From Planctomycetota bacterium (GTDB lineage: Bacteria; Planctomycetota; Brocadiia; JAADGH01): a stretch of 41,513 bases of DNA. The position numbers and the translations under genes are program-made. Shown here in pieces: positions 7,825 through 17,208 of this stretch (within the stretch, counting starts at the first letter, position 1; each line of letters starts with the position of its first letter). The notes beneath the pieces were generated by a model, which saw only the letters and a program-made list of their open reading frames with translations, had not been told where the DNA came from and searched no databases. The stretch spans positions 1 to 41,513 of the forward strand of contig JAADGH010000100.1 in the NCBI GenBank assembly GCA_013152475.1. Direction: 5' to 3'.

Positions 7825-9024
7825 ATGCAAGACATCCTCGGACTCGTCGACGAGAAGCGGTCGAAGGAAATTCTACTCGACTTCCTCAAGATCGAGGGAC
7901 CGTCAGGCAGCGAAAAGGCCGTGGCCGGGAAGATTTGCGAAATTCTCCTCGAAGCAGGCGCCGAGGAGTCGAACATCACCTTCGACGATGCCAACAAGCA
8001 GATGCCCGACCCGACGGAGACGGGGAATCTCTTTGTCCGTCTGCCCGGCAAGGGCCGGCCGCGGCTGCTGGCGGCCCACATGGATACCGTGCCCCTGGCC
8101 GTTGGCGTAAAGCCAAAGACGCAGGGGGTTTGGATCACCTCCAGCGGCCGAACGGCCCTGGGCGCCGACGACCGCGGCGGCGTGGCGGTCCTGGTGGCCA
8201 CGGCTGAGGCGCTTCTCGAAAGCGGCATCGACCACCCGCCGGTGACGTTCCTTTTCACCGTGCGCGAGGAGGGGGGCACGTGGGGCGCACGGTTCGTGGA
8301 TCAGGTCATGCTCGGCGATGCCGAGATGGGATTCTCCTTCGACGGCCGCGAGCCGGACAAGCTCGTCATCGCCGCGCCCAGCTCCGACAAATTCACCATC
8401 ACCATCCGGGGCAAAGAGTCCCACGCCGGCACGGCGCCGGAAAGGGGCGTGTCGGCGATGGAGATCGCAGCAGTGGCCGTGAGCGCCCTGCGCAAGAAAG
8501 GCTGGTTCGGCAAGATCACGCGCGCCGGCGGTGAGGGCACGTCCAACATCGGCGCCATCGAGGGCGGCGCCGGCAGCAATGTGGTCATGGGCTCTCTCCA
8601 GATGCAGGCTGAGACCCGAAGCCACGATCCGGAGTTCCTGGGCAAGATCACCAAGGCATACAAGGTCGCCTTCCGCCAGGCCGCAAAGGCCGTCAAGAAC
8701 GTGGACGGGGAAACCGGGACCGCGCGGTTCAAGATTCATCGCGCCTACAACGCCTTCCACCTCTCACCCAACAGCCCCGCGGTCGCTGCCGCGGCGGAGG
8801 CCATCAAGACCGTGGGCCTGAACCCCGGCCCCAAGGTCCAGAACGGGGGTCTCGACGCCTGCTGGCTCAACGAGTACGGCATCCCGACCGTCACCCTCGG
8901 CTCCGGGACCTACAACGCCCACACGAAACAGGAGCGCCTCAACCTGCCCGACTACCTGAACGCCTGCCGTGTCGCATTGCTCCTCGCAACGCTTCCGTTC
9001 GATGAGAGTTCCAACTCCAAATAG
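7825..9024 (+). CDS. M20-family zinc metallopeptidase, tripeptidase T-like
   Basis: 399 residues from the ATG at 7825. All M20 metal and catalytic positions are visible: H85-x-D87 (AAHMDTVP), D115 (LGADDRGG), E148/E149 (VREEGG), an Asp in GFSFDGREPDK, and the C-terminal His in GTYNAHTKQERL. A dimerisation (lid) domain occupies about 190-295, beginning FTITIRGKESHAGTAP. The sequence fits the PepT-like or aminoacylase-like group of cytosolic dinuclear zinc peptidases that trim small peptides. There is no signal peptide. It is separated from the upstream gene by the repeat element 7548-7775 and followed after 13 nt by the giant secreted glycosidase gene, so a common transcript with that gene is possible. 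Confidence 0.9.
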   Translation: MQDILGLVDEKRSKEILLDFLKIEGPSGSEKAVAGKICEILLEAGAEESNITFDDANKQMPDPTETGNLFVRLPGKGRPRLLAAHMDTVPLAVGVKPKTQGVWITSSGRTALGADDRGGVAVLVATAEALLESGIDHPPVTFLFTVREEGGTWGARFVDQVMLGDAEMGFSFDGREPDKLVIAAPSSDKFTITIRGKESHAGTAPERGVSAMEIAAVAVSALRKKGWFGKITRAGGEGTSNIGAIEGGAGSNVVMGSLQMQAETRSHDPEFLGKITKAYKVAFRQAAKAVKNVDGETGTARFKIHRAYNAFHLSPNSPAVAAAAEAIKTVGLNPGPKVQNGGLDACWLNEYGIPTVTLGSGTYNAHTKQERLNLPDYLNACRVALLLATLPFDESSNSK

Positions 9025-9037
9025 GGAGGAACGGGAA

Positions 9038-12000
9038 ATGAAGCCGACGAGATATTGGCTGTACATGGCAACGGGTCTGGCCTTCGCTCTTCTGTCTGTG
9101 GTCCATCCGGCCTTCGCCGCAGAATCAGGAGGCGACTTGCCATTCATCATAATTACGAAACTGGTCAAGCCCCCAACCCTCGACGGGAAGATCGACAAGG
9201 GCGAGTGGGATCGTGCCCCCGCCACGTGTGCCTTCCGGCGCATCAACACCGGCAGCGCGGCAAACCGGTCCACGGTCTGCCTCCTTGGTTTTGATGAGCA
9301 GAATCTGTACGTCGCATTCCAGTGCCGGACGAACGCAAAACCGAAGGCCGGCGTCAAAAGCCCCGACGGACCCGTGTGGCAGGACGACGCCGTCGAGATA
9401 TTCCTCCAGCCCGATCCCGCAAGCGGCGACTACTTCCAGTTCATCGGCAACAGCATCGGCACGGCCTGGGACTCGAAGGGCAAGGACCCCAAGTGGAACA
9501 CCAACTGGAAGTACGCCGCCTCCGTCCACGAGGGCCGGTGGGAGGCAGAGGTGGCCATCCCCTTCTCCTCCCTCGGCGTCACGATCCCGAAGGACGGGGC
9601 GGAATGGGGGATCAATCTCGCTCGCGATGCCGTCGCGGGTGGGCGCGAGATCAGCGCCTGGTCCTGGCCCAACGGCACACTGCACAACCCCGCGCGCTTC
9701 GGCAAGGCGAAATTCCTCCGCAGTGGCACGGCGGTTCGTCTCCTGTCCATCGGCAACCTATCGGTTGGCGAGGCCCGTGTGGGCTTGCAACTGTGTGCAC
9801 CGGACCAGAGCAAGTCCGACATTAAGTTTGCCGTGACGGTCATTCGCAAAAAGGAAACTCTCTCCGAGAAGAGAGGGAGTCCTACCATCCCGGCCAAAGG
9901 GGTCCTCGACATCCGCCACGACTTTGATGCCAGGCAGCCGGGGGAGTACTCGTTGCACATCGACGTCAAGGACAAAAGTGGCGCGGCCATCCACCGGACG
10001 AAGCTCCCCTTCACGATCCTGTCCGCCATCAGTGCGCGGATGATCCAGATGCAACTGAGCGGCCGGGTGGCTCTCGAGCTCGACGCCCGCGGCGCCAAGC
10101 TGCCCGTAGCACAGCTCAAGGCAACGGCGGACATCCTGGCCAAGGGAGATCGCATCCTGGTTCGGCGGGTGACGGGCTTCAACCGGGCGGCGCGCGCCAC
10201 GGTGATCCTCGATGTGTCCCACTGCGCCCCGGGCAAACACGATATCCTCGTGCGACTTTGGAATGACCAGTCCAAAGAGATCGGGAGGACAACCGTGAGC
10301 TTCACAAGGCCGGAGACACCCAAGTGGCGCGGCTCGCAGGCCGGTGTTACAGAGAAGGTCATGCCGCCCTGGACGCCCATGCAGGTCCATGGCGGGACCG
10401 TGTACTGCTGGGGGCGGAGATACAAGTTCAACGCGGAGCCCTGGCCGGCGGAGATCACGACGCAAGGGCAGTCCATCCTCTCCGGTCCCATCCGCCTGCG
10501 CGGGAAAATCGGCGAGAAAGAAATCACCTGGCGCAGCGACAAGATCGCGGTGGAGAACACCTCCGACTCTCGCATCAGCATGTCCTCGAGGTTGTCGTCA
10601 GGCGACCTCATACTCAAGGGCGATACATCCATCGAATACGATGGCATGATCCGTATGGACATGGAGCTGATCCCCAAGGGGGAGCAGACCATCGACGAGC
10701 TGACGATGGACATCCCCCTCAAAAAGGAGTGGGCCACGCTCTACCACTTCTGGCCGGGACGCTGGCGCAGCACCTACAACTCAGGCGCAGTGCCCGCCGA
10801 GGGCATGAAGATCCCCTTCAAGCCTTTCGTCTGGGTCGGCAAGGAGGAGGGCGGTCTGGCGTGGTTCACCGAAAGCGACGAGATGTGGTCGCACAAGAAC
10901 CGCGAGGAAGCCATCGAGATTATTCGTGATGGCGAAACTGTTGTCCTCCGGGCCCATATCATCGCCGAGCCCATAACCATCGACAGGACAAGGCATTACA
11001 CCTTCGGCCTGCAGGCGACACCGGTCAAGCAGATTCCACAGGATTGGCGGGAATGGCGCATCTGCCACGGTGCGTCCTACGGCATGAGCGAACGGATGAT
11101 TCATTCCTCGAACCGCTTGACCTATCCGGCCAAGGGAAACATCCGAACCGACCGGGGGACCTTCGAGGCGTGGGTGCGTGTGGACTTCGACCCGAACGAG
11201 CCGGTCAAAAACAAGTCCACACGCGGGCAGTTGAACCGGAGTCTCTTCCTTCTCGACGCCCCAAATTCGCGCCAGTTCGGCTTCTACTGGAACATTGACG
11301 ACCGCGGCATGCGCATCTATGCCAGAGAGGGATCAAAGTACCCCATCATCCTCGGCGCCTCGGCGAACTGGAAGAAGGGCGAGCTGCACCACATCGCCTT
11401 CACCTGGGGCGATGAAGTGCGCATCTATCTTGACGGCAAGCTGGCGGAGTCCAGGAAGTACAAGGGCCTCGTGAATGCGAACGGCGCCGCCGCCGTACTT
11501 TCCCTCGGCGGGGGCCGGTGCGATTTTCTTATTGACGAATTTCGTATTTCCGACATTCCCAGGACGTCTTTCGACCTGACCAAGCCGCCCTCCAAGGACA
11601 GCCACACGCTCCTCCTCGACCACTTCGACGGCAAGCACGGCGGCACGCTCGACGGCAAGGCGGTTTACGACAAGGCAAAATTCGGGCAGGGCCTCTACCT
11701 GCACGATGCCGGTCCACCGGTCTCCGCGCTGGATCGCGCAGCACAGCTCGGCGTGAAGACGCTCGTCTACCACGAACACTGGACCGACATCCAGAACTAC
11801 ACCGAGACCACACACAAAGAGGAACTGAAGAAGCTCGTCGCCGAATGTCACAAACGCGGCATCAAACTCCTGCTCTACTTTGGCTACGAGATGTCGAACA
11901 TTGCTCCCGAATGGCCGTTCTACAGCGAGGAATGTCTGACGAAGCTCCCCGGCACGCCGGTCAATCCCAAAGGTGGCTACCACCGCAAGCCGGAACAGCG

Positions 12001-12874
12001 CGCCTACACCTGCTGCTACAACAGCCCCTGGCAGGACTTTTTAGCCGACGGCATCAAGCATGTGCTCGATACCTACAACATCGACGGCGTCTACCTCGAC
12101 GGGACCATCGAGCCATGGGGATGCAGGAACTACCTGCACGGCTGCAGCTACCTGGACAAGAATGGGAAGCGCCGGCCCACCTACCCCATCTTCGCCGTGC
12201 GCAATCTCATGAAGCGGATCTACAACCTGTGCACGGTCCAGAGGGATGGGCTGGTCAGTGCGCACCAGTCCACCTGCTGCGTCACACCCACCCTCGCCTT
12301 TACGTCGAGCTATTGGGATGGCGAGCAACTGGGAAGTCTTCCTGCCACGGAAGACCCTTCTTCGATCATCCCGCTCGACACCTTCCGCGCCGAGTTTATG
12401 GGGCGCAACTTCGGCCTGCCGTGCGAATTCCTCGTCTATCCGCCGCACCCCTACACCATTGACGAGGCGCTCGCCTTCACGATGCTCCACGACGTGCCGG
12501 TTCGTCCCGGCGGCGTCGGTCGGCGGCTGGAGAAGATCGCGGCGATCTGGAACGCATGGACCGACTTCGGCGCATCGAAGGCCGACTGGCTCCCCTACTG
12601 GCGCAATGGGGACTATGTCACCGCCTCGCCGAAGGGCGTGAAGGTGAGTATCTACAATCGCGGCGCGGAGGGAGCGCTTCTGGTCGTGTCGAACCTCGGC
12701 GGGGACACCGTCGATGCAAAGGTCCAGCTCAATGTCAGGAACCTGAAGCTCCCGGCGAAGCTCCAAGGGCAGGATGCCCTCACGAAGGTGACGGTAGGCA
12801 TCCAGGGCGAAACCATCGCCCTCAAGCTGCCGCGCCTGACGATGAAGATGATTCGCGTGAAGGGCGCGCAGTAG
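9038..12874 (+). CDS. secreted multidomain glycoside-hydrolase-like protein (CBM9-like, DUF6067-like, LamG, TIM barrel)
   Basis: 1278 residues. The ATG at 9038 was chosen for AGGGAGGAA 7 nt upstream and the signal peptide it opens (MKPTRYWLYMATGLAFALLS...FAAE). Domain order: CBM9/DOMON-like sugar-binding domain about 45-227 (LDGKIDKGEWDRAP, DDAVEIFLQPDP, WEAEVAIPFSSLG); a beta region to about 420; a segment about 440-680 resembling the DUF6067/GH123-N type (PPWTPMQVHGGTVYCWGR, GPIRLRGK, WFTESDEMW); a LamG/concanavalin-like domain about 702-848 (GTFEAWVRVDFD, HHIAFTWGDEVRIYLDGKL); a TIM barrel about 895-1190 with IDGVYLDGTIEPWG; and a short C-terminal beta domain. The barrel suggests glycan hydrolysis, with two binding modules for attachment. 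Catalytic residues are not certain. It ends at hairpins 12877-12912. Confidence 0.88.
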   Translation: MKPTRYWLYMATGLAFALLSVVHPAFAAESGGDLPFIIITKLVKPPTLDGKIDKGEWDRAPATCAFRRINTGSAANRSTVCLLGFDEQNLYVAFQCRTNAKPKAGVKSPDGPVWQDDAVEIFLQPDPASGDYFQFIGNSIGTAWDSKGKDPKWNTNWKYAASVHEGRWEAEVAIPFSSLGVTIPKDGAEWGINLARDAVAGGREISAWSWPNGTLHNPARFGKAKFLRSGTAVRLLSIGNLSVGEARVGLQLCAPDQSKSDIKFAVTVIRKKETLSEKRGSPTIPAKGVLDIRHDFDARQPGEYSLHIDVKDKSGAAIHRTKLPFTILSAISARMIQMQLSGRVALELDARGAKLPVAQLKATADILAKGDRILVRRVTGFNRAARATVILDVSHCAPGKHDILVRLWNDQSKEIGRTTVSFTRPETPKWRGSQAGVTEKVMPPWTPMQVHGGTVYCWGRRYKFNAEPWPAEITTQGQSILSGPIRLRGKIGEKEITWRSDKIAVENTSDSRISMSSRLSSGDLILKGDTSIEYDGMIRMDMELIPKGEQTIDELTMDIPLKKEWATLYHFWPGRWRSTYNSGAVPAEGMKIPFKPFVWVGKEEGGLAWFTESDEMWSHKNREEAIEIIRDGETVVLRAHIIAEPITIDRTRHYTFGLQATPVKQIPQDWREWRICHGASYGMSERMIHSSNRLTYPAKGNIRTDRGTFEAWVRVDFDPNEPVKNKSTRGQLNRSLFLLDAPNSRQFGFYWNIDDRGMRIYAREGSKYPIILGASANWKKGELHHIAFTWGDEVRIYLDGKLAESRKYKGLVNANGAAAVLSLGGGRCDFLIDEFRISDIPRTSFDLTKPPSKDSHTLLLDHFDGKHGGTLDGKAVYDKAKFGQGLYLHDAGPPVSALDRAAQLGVKTLVYHEHWTDIQNYTETTHKEELKKLVAECHKRGIKLLLYFGYEMSNIAPEWPFYSEECLTKLPGTPVNPKGGYHRKPEQRAYTCCYNSPWQDFLADGIKHVLDTYNIDGVYLDGTIEPWGCRNYLHGCSYLDKNGKRRPTYPIFAVRNLMKRIYNLCTVQRDGLVSAHQSTCCVTPTLAFTSSYWDGEQLGSLPATEDPSSIIPLDTFRAEFMGRNFGLPCEFLVYPPHPYTIDEALAFTMLHDVPVRPGGVGRRLEKIAAIWNAWTDFGASKADWLPYWRNGDYVTASPKGVKVSIYNRGAEGALLVVSNLGGDTVDAKVQLNVRNLKLPAKLQGQDALTKVTVGIQGETIALKLPRLTMKMIRVKGAQ

Positions 12875-12876
12875 TC

Positions 12877-12912
12877 CCGACTTCCGGGGACACGAAGTCG
12901 GCGCTTCGCGCC
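12877..12912. terminator. hairpin pair between convergent genes, possible bidirectional terminator
   Basis: CCGACTTC/GAAGTCGG pairs across a 9-nt loop (12877-12901) and overlaps a second small stem GGCGC-ttc-GCGCC (12900-12912). It starts 3 nt after the stop at 12874 and lies 37 nt before the end of the convergent gene at 12949. No T-run follows on either strand, so intrinsic termination is only suggested by position. Confidence 0.4.
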
Positions 12913-12948
12913 TTGGTTCATGTTCCCGTGACGCTCGGCACGGTTGAA

Positions 12949-13716
12949 TTACTCCATCCGCTCCTTGAGCCAGTCCAGGTTGCGCTTCGCCATGGCGACG
13001 GGGTCGTCGCCGGGACCGGTCTCGAAGACGAGCCAATCGTCGTAGCCCATGTCGCGGATGGCTTGGAGCGTGCCGTCCCAGTCCACATCCCCCTCGCCGA
13101 GGGGTTTGCCCTCGGAGTCCTTGATGTGGATCATGCAGATGTCACTGCCGAGGCGCTTGAGCACGTCCACCGTATCGTGCCCGTAGAAAAGGGCATTGCT
13201 CACGTCCTGGTAGACCTTGACATAGGGCGAGCCCACCGCGCCGACGATCTTCTGCAGCAGCTCGACCGAGAAGCTGGTCTCGATGGCCAGGTAGATCTGC
13301 TCCTGCTCGGCCTTCGGCGCGCATTGCTTGTAGCACTCGACGAAGCGCTCGGTCTCCTGTTCATCAATGTCAATCTTCTCGCGGTCGAAGGTGGGGCAGA
13401 GGATGCCGAAGCAGCCCATGTCCTTGGCTACGTCGATCATGGTGTTCATGTTCTCGACGCCCTTCTGCCGCGTGGCGGCGTCTTCGTCGATGAAGCTCGT
13501 CTGGCGGATATAGCCATAGCTGATGGCGCACGTCTCGACGCCGGCGGCTTTCGCCAAATCCTTCGACTTCTGCCGCCGCTCGGCCTCGAGCACGCGGGGC
13601 ATGTGCTCTTCCTTTGTCGTGCAGATCTCGACGCCGTCGAAGCCGATCTCCGCCGCCGCGGCGTACGACTCATCCCAGTCCATCTTCAGCGAGTTGTTCC
13701 GAATCCCGTATTTCAT
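12949..13716 (-). CDS. sugar phosphate isomerase/epimerase (TIM barrel), intact metal site
   Basis: 255 residues. The ATG at 13716 has GGGAGAAAG just upstream and gives the typical start MKYGIRNNSLKMDWDESYAAAAEIGFDGVEI. The four expected metal ligands of the xylose-isomerase-like family are all in place: Glu in LAIETSFS, Asp in VYQDVSN, His in MIHIKDSEG and Glu in LVFETGPG. It should act in the cytoplasm on a keto- or aldo-sugar (tagatose, allulose or inosose-type epimerisation is typical of the family). It is transcribed from its own strong promoter (13753-13781), divergent from dnaJ. It is not a recent duplicate of the protein at 5336: the sequences differ throughout. Confidence 0.88.
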   Translation of the reverse strand: MKYGIRNNSLKMDWDESYAAAAEIGFDGVEICTTKEEHMPRVLEAERRQKSKDLAKAAGVETCAISYGYIRQTSFIDEDAATRQKGVENMNTMIDVAKDMGCFGILCPTFDREKIDIDEQETERFVECYKQCAPKAEQEQIYLAIETSFSVELLQKIVGAVGSPYVKVYQDVSNALFYGHDTVDVLKRLGSDICMIHIKDSEGKPLGEGDVDWDGTLQAIRDMGYDDWLVFETGPGDDPVAMAKRNLDWLKERME

Positions 13717-13752
13717 ATCTTTCTCCCTTCGGTGATCCCGTTCGATGGGCCG

Positions 13753-13781
13753 ACTATAGCCGATCCAGGCCGATGGGTCAA
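13753..13781 (-). promoter_or_regulatory. sigma70-type promoter for the isomerase-fold gene
   Basis: Read on the minus strand: TTGACC (13781-13776), a 17-nt spacer, then TATAGT (13758-13753). Both boxes match the consensus at 5 of 6 positions. The start codon at 13716 lies about 30 nt beyond the expected transcription start. Confidence 0.6.
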
Positions 13782-13807
13782 CAGCCATCCGTCCGCGGCG
13801 TTTCTGT

Positions 13808-13836
13808 TTGACAGGAATACGGGGATGAATTAGAAT
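13808..13836 (+). promoter_or_regulatory. sigma70-type promoter for dnaJ
   Basis: TTGACA (13808-13813) matches the -35 consensus fully; a 17-nt spacer and TAGAAT (13831-13836, 5 of 6) follow. This leaves a leader of about 77 nt before the dnaJ start. It is the best promoter match seen in the window and is back to back with the divergent promoter at 13753-13781. No CIRCE-type inverted repeat is visible nearby. Confidence 0.65.
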
Positions 13837-13920
13837 ACGCAAACGAGTGATGGAGAGTGCAACTGTGTTGAGCGCCGTGTCTCCACCGGACGTTCCACCA
13901 ACCGTTCTTGGGCGTTTGCC

Positions 13921-15000
13921 ATGGATTACTACTCAATTTTAGGCGTCAGCAAGAAGGCAACCGCAGGGGAGATCAAAAAGGCCTACCGTCGCTTGGCGAA
14001 AAAATACCACCCCGACAAAAACAAGGGGAACAAGGAGGCCGAGCGGCGGTTCAAGGAGATCGGCGCGGCCTACGAGGTGCTGAGCAACAAGAAGAAGCGG
14101 CAGCAGTACGACCGCTTCGGCTCGGCCGGCCCGCAAAACTTCTCCGACTACTTCCGCCAGGCGGCGGGGAGCAGGGGGGGGGCGAAGAGCGGCGGTTTCA
14201 GCTTTGACGACCTCGGCGACTTCGGCAGCTTCTTCAGCAGCTTCTTCCGGGGAGCCGGGGCCGACAACGTGCGGCGCTCGGCCAAGCAGCGCGGCCAGGA
14301 TATCGAGGCGGACGTTTCCATCCCATTCGATCTGGCGGCGCGCGGCGGGAAGACGACCATCACCCTCGCCCGCATGGAGACCTGCGCCACATGCAAAGGC
14401 TCCGGCGCCAAGCCCGGCAGCAAGAGCCAGCGCTGCCCCACGTGCCAGGGGACGGGGTCGGTGCAGTTCGGCCAGGGAGGGTTCGCTTTCAGCCGTCCGT
14501 GCCCCCAGTGCCAGGGCAAAGGGCAGACGGCCGAGTCCGTCTGTCCCACATGCCGGGGCGCCGGGCAGGTGCAGCAGCAGCGGAAAATCGACGTGAAGAT
14601 CCCGAGGGGGATCAACGACGGCCAGCGCATCCGCCTGAGCGGCCAGGGACAGGGGGGCGTCGGGGGCGGGGCAAAGGGCGACCTGTATCTCCGAATCCGT
14701 ATCCTCCCCCACGGGGAGTTCACGCGGCGGGGCCGGGACATCTACTCGGAGGTGGAGGTCCCCATGACCGACGCGGCGCTGGGGACGAAGGTCGATGTGC
14801 GAACGATGGGTGGGACCGTGTCGCTCAAGGTTCCGCCCGGCACACAGCCCGGGGCCAAGCTGCGCCTGCGCGGCCGGGGTGTGGAGGACGCGGACGGTCG
14901 CAAAGGGGACCATTTTGTGGCCGTGAAGGTGGTGGTCCCGAAGTCACTGACCAAGAAGCAAAAGGAGCTTCTCCAGGAATTCGCGAAGCGGTCGCGATAG
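13921..15000 (+). CDS. dnaJ: DnaJ, Hsp40 co-chaperone
   Basis: 359 residues. The J domain (1-65) carries HPD at 30-32, which stimulates the ATPase of DnaK. A short linker (about 70-120) is rich in Gly, Ser and Phe ([14 protein letters not shown]). The zinc-finger domain has all four CxxCxGxG units, with cysteines at 155/158, 172/175, 194/197 and 208/211. The client-binding beta domains follow ([21 protein letters not shown] and later [21 protein letters not shown]). It is a full class A DnaJ of ordinary length. No dnaK or grpE is next to it, so it may be a secondary copy. There is no clear Shine-Dalgarno before the ATG. The GH57 gene starts 36 nt downstream. Confidence 0.95.
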   Translation: MDYYSILGVSKKATAGEIKKAYRRLAKKYHPDKNKGNKEAERRFKEIGAAYEVLSNKKKRQQYDRFGSAGPQNFSDYFRQAAGSRGGAKSGGFSFDDLGDFGSFFSSFFRGAGADNVRRSAKQRGQDIEADVSIPFDLAARGGKTTITLARMETCATCKGSGAKPGSKSQRCPTCQGTGSVQFGQGGFAFSRPCPQCQGKGQTAESVCPTCRGAGQVQQQRKIDVKIPRGINDGQRIRLSGQGQGGVGGGAKGDLYLRIRILPHGEFTRRGRDIYSEVEVPMTDAALGTKVDVRTMGGTVSLKVPPGTQPGAKLRLRGRGVEDADGRKGDHFVAVKVVVPKSLTKKQKELLQEFAKRSR

Positions 15001-15036
15001 CCGGCGTGTAATCTCTCTTCATAGGAATCCGCTCTC

Positions 15037-17208
15037 TTGGCAAAAACCTACGTCGCTTTCTGGTGGCATCATCACCAACCCTTCTATAAAGACAACGTGA
15101 CCGACGAGTGGTCCATGCCGTGGGTCAGGCTCCACGGGGTGAAGGACTACTACGGGATGGCCGCCTTGGTTGAGGAATTCCCCGAGATCAAGGCCACCTT
15201 CAACCTTGTGCCGTCCCTCTTATCGCAGCTCCTTGACTATGTCGGAAACGAGGGCGAAGACCTCGGCCTGCGTCTCGCCCGCAAGCCGGCGGGGGACCTT
15301 CTCCAGGAGGAGAAGGAATTCATCCTTCGGAACTTCTTCATGGCCAACACCGAATGGATGATCCGGCCGAACGCACGATACGCCGATCTCCTGACCAAAC
15401 GCCGCCCCCGCGATCCGGACATCCGGGCCGCAGTGCGGCGCTTCTCCGAGCAGGACTTTCTCGATCTCCAGGTCTGGGCCAACCTGGTGTGGTTCCACCC
15501 CAAGACCCTTGAGCAAGACTCCTTCCTCCAGGAGATGATGCTCAAGGGCCGGAGATTCACGGAGCAGGAGAAGGCCGACGTCCTCCGCCGCCAGATGGAC
15601 GTCATCGCGGAGGTGATTCCGCTGCACAGGCGGCTCGAAGAGCGCGGGCAGATCGAGACAACGACAACGCCCTTCTACCATCCGATCCTTCCTCTGCTCT
15701 GCAACCCCGGGTCGGCCCGGGAGGCCATGCCCAATGTGCCCCTGCCGAAGGAGGCCCGCGACAATGTTGACGACGCCCGCGAGCAGATCGTCCGGGGGAC
15801 TCGATTCCACGAGGACATGCTGGGGAGGAAGCCGCGCGGCATGTGGCCATCGGAGGGATCGGTCTGTCCGGAAACGGCCAAGCTGATTCGCGAGGCGGGA
15901 ATCGAATGGATCGGGACCGACGAGCAGATCCTCGAACGTTCGTTGAGGAAGCAGATTGCGCGGAGAGACAACGGGGATATTCGAAACCCGGAGATCCTTT
16001 ACCGCCCCTACCGCTTTGAGACGGAGGCCGGCCCTTTGACGCTGGTCTTCCGCGACCATAACCTGGCCGACCTGATCGGGTTTCAGTATCAGCGCTCCGA
16101 GCCGGAGGCTGCGGCAAGGGACTTGGTCGGCCGGCTCGCCCGAATCAAAGCGGTTGGCGGCAGGCCCCCCCTTGTCTCCATCATCCTCGACGGAGAGAAC
16201 GCCTGGGAGTACTACCCGAAGAGCGGCATCGAATTCCTGCGCGACCTCTACCGACGCCTCTCCGAGCACCCCGACATCGAGACGACCACGATCAGCAGCT
16301 ACCTGGACCAGTTCCCTTCGAAAGACACGCTGCCGAGGCTCTTCGCCGGGTCGTGGATCAACCACAACTTCGCCATTTGGATCGGCCACTCGGAGGACCG
16401 CAAGGCGTGGGACTATCTCTACAAGACCCGGCAGTTCCTGGTTCGTGTGGAGAATTCGGGCAGGGCGGACAGCGAAGCGGTTAAACGGGCCTGGGAGGAG
16501 ATTTATATCGCCGAGGGCAGCGACTGGTTCTGGTGGTTCGGCGACGATCACCACACCGACCAGATACGAGAGTTCGACGATCTGTTTCGCCGGCACCTGA
16601 AGAATGTCTATGCCCTCCTCGATGAAAAGCCCCCCATGATGCTGGACCAGCCCATCAGCGAGAAGGGCGCCCCTTCCAAGTACTCCCAGCCGCGCGCATT
16701 CCTGAAGGTGAACGTGGACGGGCGGATGACCAGCTTCTTCGAATGGGTGGATGCCGGACACTGCAACCTCAAGCGAACGGGGGCCATGGACCAGACCGGC
16801 GAGCGAATCCTCCGCGACCTCTACTTCGGGTTCGACAAGGACAACCTTTTCCTTCGGATCGACGTGGAAGGCGAGAAGGATATCGTCATCCACAACGACG
16901 ACTCTCTCCGGGTTTGCTTTTACTCTCCGAGGCAGGCCGTGTTGATTGTCGAAGGTCTCTATGGTGAAAGGCAGAACGCCATACTAACCGAAGGGCGAGC
17001 GGGCGAGGGAGACCCGCAAGCGGCGTTTCGGCATGTCATCGAGGTCTCATGCCCCTTCCGCGCCCTTGGCTTCGCCGAGAACGAGCCGGTCGGTCTCTTT
17101 GTGGAATTGATTCGTAATAACGAAATCATCGAACGCGCCCCCCGGGCGGGAGGCGTCGAGTTCGATGTTCCCACCCCGGACTTCGAAAAAATCTCTTGGC
17201 AGGTGTGA
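15037..17208 (+). CDS. glycoside hydrolase family 57 protein (alpha-amylase/pullulanase-like)
   Basis: 723 residues starting at TTG 15037; no ATG or GTG gives a better start, and the family N-terminal strand begins at once (AKTYVAFWWHHHQPF). GH57 motif 1 is HHHQPF (11-16). GMWPSEGSVCP (268-278) holds a probable nucleophile Glu at 273, and EWIGTDEQ follows. LDGENAWEYYP with D385 matches motif 4, carrying the acid/base Asp. A C-terminal beta region (about 560-723) ends the protein. GH57 enzymes hydrolyse or rearrange alpha-1,4/1,6-glucans. The absence of a signal peptide suggests an intracellular role in glycogen or maltodextrin turnover. The next gene starts within its stop codon (TGATG), so translation is coupled. 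Confidence 0.9.
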   Translation: MAKTYVAFWWHHHQPFYKDNVTDEWSMPWVRLHGVKDYYGMAALVEEFPEIKATFNLVPSLLSQLLDYVGNEGEDLGLRLARKPAGDLLQEEKEFILRNFFMANTEWMIRPNARYADLLTKRRPRDPDIRAAVRRFSEQDFLDLQVWANLVWFHPKTLEQDSFLQEMMLKGRRFTEQEKADVLRRQMDVIAEVIPLHRRLEERGQIETTTTPFYHPILPLLCNPGSAREAMPNVPLPKEARDNVDDAREQIVRGTRFHEDMLGRKPRGMWPSEGSVCPETAKLIREAGIEWIGTDEQILERSLRKQIARRDNGDIRNPEILYRPYRFETEAGPLTLVFRDHNLADLIGFQYQRSEPEAAARDLVGRLARIKAVGGRPPLVSIILDGENAWEYYPKSGIEFLRDLYRRLSEHPDIETTTISSYLDQFPSKDTLPRLFAGSWINHNFAIWIGHSEDRKAWDYLYKTRQFLVRVENSGRADSEAVKRAWEEIYIAEGSDWFWWFGDDHHTDQIREFDDLFRRHLKNVYALLDEKPPMMLDQPISEKGAPSKYSQPRAFLKVNVDGRMTSFFEWVDAGHCNLKRTGAMDQTGERILRDLYFGFDKDNLFLRIDVEGEKDIVIHNDDSLRVCFYSPRQAVLIVEGLYGERQNAILTEGRAGEGDPQAAFRHVIEVSCPFRALGFAENEPVGLFVELIRNNEIIERAPRAGGVEFDVPTPDFEKISWQV

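Noticed and set aside
8969..9037. 23-residue upstream extension of the CBM9-type gene
   Set aside because: It overlaps the M20 gene and lacks a ribosome-binding site. The ATG at 9038 gives a clean signal peptide.
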